DNA from: Betaproteobacteria bacterium
Lineage (GTDB): Bacteria; Pseudomonadota; Gammaproteobacteria; Burkholderiales; SG8-41
Assembly (NCBI GenBank): GCA_016868035.1
Contig: VGID01000012.1
Location: 1-64,000 of the forward strand
DNA: 64,000 nucleotides
Reading direction: 5' to 3'
Made by a program: the position numbers and the translations under genes. The notes beneath the pieces are model-generated. The model saw only the letters and a program-made list of their open reading frames with translations, made no database searches and was not told where the DNA came from. How positions within the stretch are numbered: the stretch's first letter is position 1; each line of letters starts with the position of its first letter. Below are positions 58,531 to 64,000 of this stretch, piece after piece.

Positions 58531-59508
58531 TCAATTCGCTTCCACCTTGCCGATGCGCTTCACCACGGCGGCGAGCCGCTCGGCGTCCTTGTCCCACCAC
58601 GCCTTGAACTCATCCGCGTCCTGGTAGGCGATCGGGGTGCGCACCTTCTCGAAGCCCTTCTTCACGTCGGGATCCTGCACCGCCTGGCGCACCGCGTCGC
58701 GCAACGTCTTGAACACGCCGGACGGAACGTTCCTCTGCGCGAAGAGCCCCGCCCACAGGTAAAACTCGACGTCGATGCCTTGCTCCTTGAAGCTCGGGAT
58801 GTCCGGGAAATCCGCGAGCCGGCTGCCGCCCCAGATCGCGTATGCCCTGATCTTGCCCGCCTTCAGGTGCGGCGCGGCGATCGCGGGCGGCGAAGCCCAG
58901 CTCACCGCGTGCCCGCCCAGCACGGCGGTCATCGCCGGCGCCCCGCCGGTCGTGGGCAGGTGCCTCATTTGCGCGCCGATCGCCTGGAGAAACATCGCGT
59001 ACGGCACGTGGGATGCCCCGTACGGGCCCGAGGACGAAAAGATCATGTCGCCGGCGCGCTTCTTCGCGAGCGCGACGAACTCCTTGAGGTTCTTCGCGGG
59101 CACGGACGGATGCGCGACCAGCATCGGCGGATCCGCGTTGATGCGCGCGATCCCGAGAAACTGGTCCCGGGTGAACACCGGTGGCCGGCCAAACAGCTTG
59201 TCCACTTCCGGCAGCGTCGAAATGCTGACGAGATGGCACAACAGCGTGTAGCCGTCGGCCGCTGCGTTGGCCGCGGCATGCGCGCCGGTCGCGCCCGCCG
59301 CCCCCGGCCGGTTCTGGATCACGACGTTCTGCTTGAGGGCGCGCTCGAAACCGGGAGCAAGCGTGCGCGAGGTAATGTCCGCGATGCCGCCCGGCGGGAA
59401 GGGCACGATGATCGTGACGGCGCGCGCCGGGTATTCCTGGGCGGTTGCAGCGTTCGCGGCGAGTGCCGCAAGAACCGCAAAGGCCGCCGCTGCTATGGAC
59501 TTGACCAT
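58531..59508 (-). CDS. Bug/TctC-family substrate-binding protein (tandem paralogue)
   Basis: 325 residues. The signal peptide ends at A-A-T-A-Q-E (about 20-25), followed by Y-P-A-R-A-V-T-I-I-V-P-F-P-P-G-G-I-A-D-I and Q-N-R-P-G-A-A-G-A-T-G. It is 25 nt upstream of a close paralogue and 39 nt downstream of an FAH-family gene. Probably carries the substrate of the FAH-type hydrolases encoded upstream (inference). Confidence 0.92.
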   Translation of the reverse strand: MVKSIAAAAFAVLAALAANAATAQEYPARAVTIIVPFPPGGIADITSRTLAPGFERALKQNVVIQNRPGAAGATGAHAAANAAADGYTLLCHLVSISTLPEVDKLFGRPPVFTRDQFLGIARINADPPMLVAHPSVPAKNLKEFVALAKKRAGDMIFSSSGPYGASHVPYAMFLQAIGAQMRHLPTTGGAPAMTAVLGGHAVSWASPPAIAAPHLKAGKIRAYAIWGGSRLADFPDIPSFKEQGIDVEFYLWAGLFAQRNVPSGVFKTLRDAVRQAVQDPDVKKGFEKVRTPIAYQDADEFKAWWDKDAERLAAVVKRIGKVEAN

Positions 59509-59547
59509 GGTTGTTCCTCCTGTGTTCAGTACCGATTCTACCGATGC

Positions 59548-60510
59548 TCAGGACTGCGCCGCCACCACCCGATTGCGCAACCGGCCGATACCCTCGATTT
59601 CGCACACGACTTCGTCGCCCGCCTGCAGATAGCCCCGGGGGGCGACCACGTCCCGGCGCATTGGTTTCTTGCCCCCGAGCTCCGGGTCGGTACCCCAGGC
59701 GGTGCCCCCGGGCGTGCCGGTCGAGATCACCACCCCCGGGCGCAACGTGATGAAGGTGGAGAAAAACTCGACGAGCCGGGCGCAGTCCCAGATCATCTTC
59801 GCGGTCGTGTTGTTCTGCCGCAGCTCGCCGTTCACCCGGGTCTTGAGCTCGAGCGCCTGCGGGTCGGTGATCTCGTCGCGCGTCACGATGCACGGGCCCA
59901 GCGGCGCGCAGGTATCGAAATTCTTGCCCGGTCCCAGATTGTAGACCGAAGTGCCGTCGGGGCGCAGCGTCACCTGCCGGTCGCGGGCCGTCACGTCGTT
60001 CAGGATGGAGTAGCCGAACACGTGATCGAGGGCGCGCGCCCGCGCGATGTGCCTTCCGGGCTTGCCGATGACGATCGCGAGCTCCGTCTCGTAATCGAGC
60101 TTGGCGGTGACGCGCTCGTCGCGAACGATCTCCTCGTCCGGGCCGATCACGCCCAGGCTTGCCTTCAGGAAGAACTCCGGGTCCTTGCGCGTGACTTCCG
60201 GCTTCTCGTCGCGGTGGTCCCAGTAGTTCTCGCCGCTGCACACGATCAGCGCCGGCTCCATCGGCGCCTTGAGCCTCGCCTTCGCGAGCGGCACGCGACC
60301 GGCGCCGTTCTTCTGCGACTGCGCGAGCGCGGCGCGCACGCTCGCGAGCCCCTCCTCGCCCGCAGCGATGAGCCGCGTCATGTCCGAGAGCGCCGCGAGA
60401 TGCGCGGTGGGCGTGCCGACCGGACACGCGTCGAGGAGATCCACCACGTGCTCGCCGTCGAGCGCGCCGAGGCGCACCGCGCCGTTTCTGTCATACCGTA
60501 CCAGCTTCAT
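59548..60510 (-). CDS. Fumarylacetoacetate hydrolase (FAH) family protein
   Basis: 320 residues. The catalytic domain starts near C-S-G-E-N-Y-W-D-H (about 80-88), with the metal-binding acidic set in D-Y-E-T-E-L-A-I-V-I-G-K-P (about 128-140) and Y-S-I-L-N-D-V-T-A-R-D (about 157-167). Family enzymes hydrolyse C-C bonds or decarboxylate 2-oxo acids of aromatic meta-cleavage pathways and bind Mg2+ or Ca2+. N-terminal residues 1-70 form the small extra domain seen in the 2-hydroxyhepta-2,4-diene-1,7-dioate isomerase group. The ATG at 60510 is followed by a typical start M-K-L-V-R-Y. Confidence 0.9.
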   Translation of the reverse strand: MKLVRYDRNGAVRLGALDGEHVVDLLDACPVGTPTAHLAALSDMTRLIAAGEEGLASVRAALAQSQKNGAGRVPLAKARLKAPMEPALIVCSGENYWDHRDEKPEVTRKDPEFFLKASLGVIGPDEEIVRDERVTAKLDYETELAIVIGKPGRHIARARALDHVFGYSILNDVTARDRQVTLRPDGTSVYNLGPGKNFDTCAPLGPCIVTRDEITDPQALELKTRVNGELRQNNTTAKMIWDCARLVEFFSTFITLRPGVVISTGTPGGTAWGTDPELGGKKPMRRDVVAPRGYLQAGDEVVCEIEGIGRLRNRVVAAQS

Positions 60511-60523
60511 TGTTTAACCTCTC

Positions 60524-60695
60524 ACCGCAGAGGACACCGAGGACGCAGAGGAAAAACGAGAACAGGACACGGGAGAAAGATCAAGACTCAAAACACGTCG
60601 CGTTGTTCTCTTGCGGCCCTTCAAGAATTCACGTTCTCAATTCCTGTTTCATTCTGGTATCGGGTTTCCTCCGCGTCCACCGCGTCCCCGCGGTT
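60524..60695. repeat. Nonanucleotide-period inverted repeat between FAH genes
   Basis: Three 9-nt units at 60524-60550 (accgcagag, gacaccgag, gacgcagag) face three near-complementary units at 60669-60695 (ctccgcgtc, caccgcgtc, cccgcggtt), 118 nt apart. Together they could pair as a long hairpin in the 194-nt gap between the two FAH genes. Confidence 0.7.
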
Positions 60696-60704
60696 AGAGG
60701 TGGT

Positions 60705-61589
60705 CTAACCGACGGGGTTCTCCAGCGTGCCGATGGGCTCGATGGTGACCGCTACCACGTCGCCTTTCTTCAGATACTTCGGCGGCGTGAAGCCGATGCC
60801 CACGCCCGCGCAGGTGCCGGTCGCGATGAGGTCTCCCGGCTCGAGCGTCATCACCCGCGAGATGGTCTCGATCAGCGTCGGGATGTCGAAGATCAGCTGG
60901 TTCACGTGCGCGTCCTGCCGCACCTCGCCGTTCACGCGGGTGACGAGGTGCAGCTCGCCTACTTCCTCGATGTCGTCGGCGGTAACGATGCACGGCCCCA
61001 TCGGACAGAAGCCGTCGGGACTTTTCCCCAGGAACCATTGCCGGTGCCTGTTCTGCAGCGTGCGCGCGCTCACGTCGTTCACGATCGTGTAGCCGTAGAC
61101 GTGATCGTACGCGTCCTTTTTGACGATGTTGCGCCCGCCCTCGCCGATCACCACCGCAAGCTCGCCCTCGTAGTCGACCGAGCCGGTGTAGTCGTTCGCG
61201 CTCGGGATCGGCGCGCCCGGGCCGATCACCGAGTTCGGCCACTTGGTGAAGATGATCGGCACCTCCGGGATCGTCTCCTTCCCGCTGGCGTCAACCCCGC
61301 TCGCGTGGAACTCCTGCGCGTGATCGTGGTAGTTCTTGCCCACGCACAGCACGTTCTTCGCCGGCCGCGGGAAGGGCGCGAGGATCCTGACCTGGGACAT
61401 CGGTATGCGCCCCTTCCCGCTCTTGACGGCGCGGCGCGCGCGCTGCAGGCCCTTCTTGCCGAGCGCGACGAAGGCCGTCATGTCGTGCGGCAGGCGCGTG
61501 CTTGCCACGAGGTCCACGATCTCGTTCGCCGCCGGATCGTGAACGCCGACACGCGCACCCTGTGAATCCGAGAATGTCACCAAGCGCAT
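60705..61589 (-). CDS. Fumarylacetoacetate hydrolase (FAH) family protein
   Basis: 294 residues. It has V-G-K-N-Y-H-D-H (about 82-89), the metal site block D-Y-E-G-E-L-A-V-V-I-G-E-G (about 136-148) and Y-G-Y-T-I-V-N-D-V-S-A-R (about 162-173). Near the C-terminus, G-D-L-I-A-T-G-T-C-A-G-V-G is a usual FAH loop, with C-A where most have P-G. It is a paralogue of the neighbouring FAH gene but only moderately similar. Both could act at successive steps of one catabolic pathway (inference). Confidence 0.9.
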   Translation of the reverse strand: MRLVTFSDSQGARVGVHDPAANEIVDLVASTRLPHDMTAFVALGKKGLQRARRAVKSGKGRIPMSQVRILAPFPRPAKNVLCVGKNYHDHAQEFHASGVDASGKETIPEVPIIFTKWPNSVIGPGAPIPSANDYTGSVDYEGELAVVIGEGGRNIVKKDAYDHVYGYTIVNDVSARTLQNRHRQWFLGKSPDGFCPMGPCIVTADDIEEVGELHLVTRVNGEVRQDAHVNQLIFDIPTLIETISRVMTLEPGDLIATGTCAGVGIGFTPPKYLKKGDVVAVTIEPIGTLENPVG

Positions 61590-61755
61590 AAGAATTCCAT
61601 GTTATGAGTTGTCAAAAGCTGCCTCCCGGATCCGAATTGAACTGCCGATGCAGCGCTTACGCGAAGACAACGCGCGAGTATCGTATCCTCCGTGCGCAGC
61701 GTCAACCGCGCGCCGGCAGTAGCTGATCGCCGCACCTCCAAAGACGGGCGGGATA

Positions 61756-63117
61756 TCAGGCCCCCTTCGCCGTTGGCTTCCTTTCGGCGCTGGCGTGCAT
61801 CGCGCTGTGCCGCGCACGGCGCTCCTGTGCGCGCCCGAGTCCGAGCGCAAGCGCGAGCCAGGCAGCCATCACCGGGACCACCGCCAGAGAGATCGCCTGG
61901 AGTTCGAGTCCCACCGTGCGCATCATGGCAAACAGCCAGCCGCTCACCGCATCGGCTCCACGGAAGACGACAACGTCGATCACGTTCTTCGCCTTGTATT
62001 TCTCTTCCCGCGTGACAACGGTGAACAGCACCTCGCGCGCCGGGTTCGAGATGGCGAAGTTGGCGGTGCGCTGGATCGCCTGGAATGCGATCACCACGGC
62101 GAGCGCCGGTGACACGGCGAGCGCGACGAAGCCGGCGGCGAAGACCACGGGCAGGAAACCGGCGGCCGGCCCCACGCCGTAGCGGGTGATCAGCCTGCCC
62201 GTCACGAGCAGCTGGACGATGATGGTGAGCATCCCGACGGCGAGATCGATCGTTGCGAAAATGCGGGTACGAACCGCGGGGTCCTCGGAGGCGGCCGCAA
62301 CGATGTTCGCCTGCTCGAAATAGAGGAAAGTTCCCGCGAGCGCCAGCAGGGCCACCCACAGCGCAATGCCGGCCAGATAAGGCGATCGCAGCAAGAGCGT
62401 TATGCCGGCGAGCCACCCGCCACCGAGCGGACTCGTCGGGGGTGATCCTACCGGCGCCGCAACCGCCGGCACCGCGACCGGCTGCTTTCCGCGACGCGCT
62501 GCCGCTCGCTCCAGCCGCAGCGCGCACAGCACCGCCACCTCCAGCAGCACCGCGGCTACGATCAGCAGGTTGGCCGGACCGAGCGGCACGGCGAGCCCCA
62601 CGGTCACCGCCGGCCCGACCAGCGCACCGGCGGACCCGCCGGCGGCGATGAAACCGAAGAGCCGCTTGCCCTGCTCGGCCGCGAATAGATCGGCCATGAA
62701 GGACCAGAAGACCGACACCGCGAAAAGGTTGAACACACTGATCCACACGAAGAACACCCGCGCGACATGCACCCTGCCGATGTCCAGGGTCAGCAGCAGC
62801 CAGAAGATCACGATGTTGGCGACGAAGAAATGGTAGACGAGCGGAATGAAGCGCGCGCGCGGCAGCCGCGCCACGACCGCGCCGTAGAGCGGCACCGCGG
62901 CCAGCATCACGAAGAAAGTGGCGGTGAACAGCCATTGCAGGTTGCGCACGCCGCCCGCGATGCCCATTTCGTCGCGCACCGGTCGCAATACGTAGTAGCC
63001 GGCGAGCAGAAAGAAAAAATAGGCAAACGACCAGAGGAGCGCCTGCAGCTCGCCGGGACGCACCGCGACGATCCGCGCCAGCCACCGTCGCAGGCCCGTT
63101 TCGCTGTCGTTCGCCAT
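61756..63117 (-). CDS. NTP/NDP-exchanger-like MFS membrane protein
   Basis: 453 residues with about 12 helices. The opening P-G-E-L-Q-A-L-L-W-S-F-A-Y-F-F-F-L-L-A-G-Y-Y-V-L-R matches the NTP/NDP exchanger-like (AAA-type) transporters known from endosymbionts and found, usually uncharacterised, in free-living proteobacteria. A central Pro/Ala-rich loop (about 210-230) links the two halves. In a free-living cell it probably does not import ATP. It is the second gene of a run beginning with the UGSC selenoprotein gene, 34 nt upstream, and its last residues are basic. Confidence 0.82.
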   Translation of the reverse strand: MANDSETGLRRWLARIVAVRPGELQALLWSFAYFFFLLAGYYVLRPVRDEMGIAGGVRNLQWLFTATFFVMLAAVPLYGAVVARLPRARFIPLVYHFFVANIVIFWLLLTLDIGRVHVARVFFVWISVFNLFAVSVFWSFMADLFAAEQGKRLFGFIAAGGSAGALVGPAVTVGLAVPLGPANLLIVAAVLLEVAVLCALRLERAAARRGKQPVAVPAVAAPVGSPPTSPLGGGWLAGITLLLRSPYLAGIALWVALLALAGTFLYFEQANIVAAASEDPAVRTRIFATIDLAVGMLTIIVQLLVTGRLITRYGVGPAAGFLPVVFAAGFVALAVSPALAVVIAFQAIQRTANFAISNPAREVLFTVVTREEKYKAKNVIDVVVFRGADAVSGWLFAMMRTVGLELQAISLAVVPVMAAWLALALGLGRAQERRARHSAMHASAERKPTAKGA

Positions 63118-63151
63118 CGCGTTTCCCGCGGGCCCGAGCGCTCTCGGGGCG

Positions 63152-63667
63152 TCAGGATGCGGTGAGCAGCTCTAGCGCCGGCTCGATGACATCGTCCGCG
63201 ATACGCGCAAGCTCCTCGCGGGTGCGGTTCTGGATCGGGTGCGGCACGTAGAGCACCGCCGGATCAAAGCCGAGCGCGCGGGATTGCACGTCGACCGCGT
63301 CGGTGAACTCGGCCGTAACGATGGAGACGCCCGGAATGCCGCGCCCGTCGAGGTTCATGAGGTCGTGCAGACTGCACGACGTGCATGAGCCTCAGTCCGA
63401 GAGCGCGATCAGCACCGCATCGGCTTCGGCGACCACCTTCTGGATGACCGCGTCCGGTGCGACCTTGGCGTTCGTGGGCTTCGCGTAGCGCCTGATCTTG
63501 AGGCCCCGCTCGGCGAAGCGCTTCTCGACCTGGTCGAGGAACTCGTCGCTGCGCGTCTTGCCGATGTCGAACAGCCCGATGGTGAGCCCGTGCAGGCTGG
63601 TTGGCCGCTTCACGGGCGGGCGCTTGAGGGGAGTGGTCTCGGCGGTGGGGTCGCGCATCCAGCTCAT
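63152..63667 (-). CDS. UGSC-motif family probable selenoprotein with in-frame TGA (Sec92)
   Basis: 171 residues if TGA at 63392-63394 is read as selenocysteine. The frame is open on both sides: upstream ...V-L-I-A-L-S-D, then U-G-S-C-T-S-C-S-L-H-D, then M-N-L-D-G-R-G-I-P-G-V-S-I. U-G-S-C is the hallmark of the UGSC family of (seleno)proteins (family knowledge), where many homologues have Cys at U. The N-terminal part holds L-T-I-G-L-F-D-I-G-K-T-R-S and an Ala/Val-rich strand, suggesting a Rossmann-like fold similar to the glycine/betaine reductase selenoprotein B group. A hairpin with SECIS features follows the TGA. Read as a stop, two useless fragments would result. Function is unknown, with possible redox or reductive-cleavage chemistry. 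Confidence 0.8.
63362..63380 (-). promoter_or_regulatory. Bacterial SECIS-like hairpin after the in-frame TGA
   Basis: On the minus-strand RNA the sequence 63380-63362 forms a perfect 8-bp stem (GUCGUGCA with UGCACGAC) closed by a GUC loop. Its base begins 11 nt after the UGA. The apex, UGCAGUCUGCA, closely resembles the UGCAGGUCUGCA of E. coli fdhF SECIS as I remember it, and the spacing is in the range recognised by SelB. This supports selenocysteine decoding of the UGA at 63394-63392. Confidence 0.7.
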
Positions 63668-63707
63668 GATGAATCTCCTCGTTTCGAAGCAAGACGGGAA
63701 ATCTTAA

Positions 63708-63743
63708 ACCACAAAGGACACAAAGGACACGAAGGAAAGCAAG
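63708..63743. repeat. Nonanucleotide degenerate repeat
   Basis: Four in-phase 9-nt units: accacaaag, gacacaaag, gacacgaag, gaaagcaag. It starts 41 nt upstream of the UGSC gene start, so it lies in that gene's promoter region or leader. No inverted partner is visible before the PhzF gene. Confidence 0.7.
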
Positions 63744-63788
63744 AATACAAGCGCCAAGACAATCAGGAATAATTCATGATTCCCCGGA

Positions 63789-64000
63789 TCACAGAAGTTC
63801 TCCTCGAACAATCGGAATGACCTGGCCGCCCACACGCACCTCGCGGGACGGACCGGCCATTCGAGCACGCAGGAGTACCAACGAAGGCCGGCGTATCTCG
63901 TATCCCTGCTCGATCCTCAGGTTCAGGTCGGGCCCGGAGAACACTCGATGCTCCGCGAGGTACGCGCCGAGAAATGCCGCTGCACTCCCCGTAGCCGGAT
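63789..64000 (-). CDS. PhzF-family isomerase, C-terminal part (5' end beyond the window)
   Basis: About 70 residues are visible, ending at TGA 63791-63789. The frame begins P-A-T-G-S-A-A-A-F-L-G-A-Y-L, the family block that carries the second substrate-binding glycine loop. It continues I-E-Q-G-Y-E-I-R-R-P-S-L-V-L-L-R-A and ends V-R-V-G-G-Q-V-I-P-I-V-R-G-E-L-L. PhzF enzymes isomerise trans-2,3-dihydro-3-hydroxyanthranilate or related compounds, and most homologues have unknown substrates. Start and upstream context are outside the window. Confidence 0.85.
   Translation of the reverse strand, partial: PATGSAAAFLGAYLAEHRVFSGPDLNLRIEQGYEIRRPSLVLLRARMAGPSREVRVGGQVIPIVRGELL

Noticed and set aside
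63392-63667. Reading the TGA at 63392 as a normal stop to give two small genes
   Set aside because: The downstream part has no start with a ribosome-binding site, the U-G-S-C motif fits the break exactly, and a SECIS-like hairpin follows.
1-64000. tRNA, rRNA and phage integrase signatures
   Set aside because: I looked for cloverleaf-like and CCA-ended stretches and for integrase motifs in gaps and found none convincing; a tRNAscan run would be decisive.

Overview
The window looks like chromosomal DNA of an uncultured or environmental betaproteobacterium, probably Burkholderiales. This is an inference from three things: high GC, eight separate Bug/TctC-type periplasmic solute-binding proteins (the family expanded in Bordetella and Cupriavidus relatives), and the gene content (heterotetrameric sarcosine oxidase, DUF1989, FIST, TctAB). 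No rRNA, tRNA, phage, plasmid or CRISPR feature was seen. Coding density is high, and many start/stop pairs overlap as ATGA or GTGA.

Layout. 1-1.26 kb: an almost gene-free repeat-rich stretch (REP-like hairpin, a 195-bp MITE-like element, a dRS3-like repeat) with two tiny membrane ORFs. 1.26-4.7 kb: DUF924 protein, gamma-glutamyltransferase-family protein, Bug protein. 13.7-4.8 kb (minus strand): a catabolic operon of Bug protein, ComA-like protein, metallo-beta-lactamase-fold protein, soxBDAG and a second Bug protein. 13.8-17.2 kb: DUF599, FIST and two GST genes. 17.4-18.7 kb: sbtA-sbtB bicarbonate transport pair. 18.8-22.7 kb: urate/ureide genes (uraD, uraH, Bug, a second HIU-hydrolase-like gene, a Vgb-like propeller, DUF1989). 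26.0-22.7 kb (minus): Bug, Rieske oxygenase, 2-hydroxyacid dehydrogenase. 26.4-27.8 kb: a frameshifted hydratase and a histidine phosphatase. Then htpG with a heat-shock promoter, and an Fe3+/phosphonate-type ABC importer (30.0-34.3 kb).

34.4-44 kb is the most unusual part. Seven tandem paralogues of one exported class I SAM-dependent methyltransferase-like protein lie there, with an eighth copy at 50.2-51.1 kb. The array also holds a membrane-fused spermidine-synthase-like gene. One copy is translationally coupled to an amino-acid permease and the eighth to an MFS permease. 44.1-49 kb carries a GNAT, a GcvT-like protein and two tandem FAD oxidoreductases, the second with a damaged dinucleotide-binding motif. 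54.3-51.2 kb is a complete tctCBA system. 54.4-57.5 kb has a double class II aldolase-domain protein, a small GatC-like protein and an amidase. 63.1-57.5 kb (minus) has two Bug proteins, two FAH-family hydrolases, an NTP/NDP-exchanger-like MFS protein, and a gene whose in-frame TGA sits in a U-G-S-C motif followed by a bacterial-SECIS-like hairpin, so a probable selenoprotein. The right edge cuts a PhzF-family gene.

At least six intergenic gaps hold degenerate tandem repeats with a strict 7-nt period but different words at each locus, often as inverted arms. Two further gaps hold 9-nt-period repeats.
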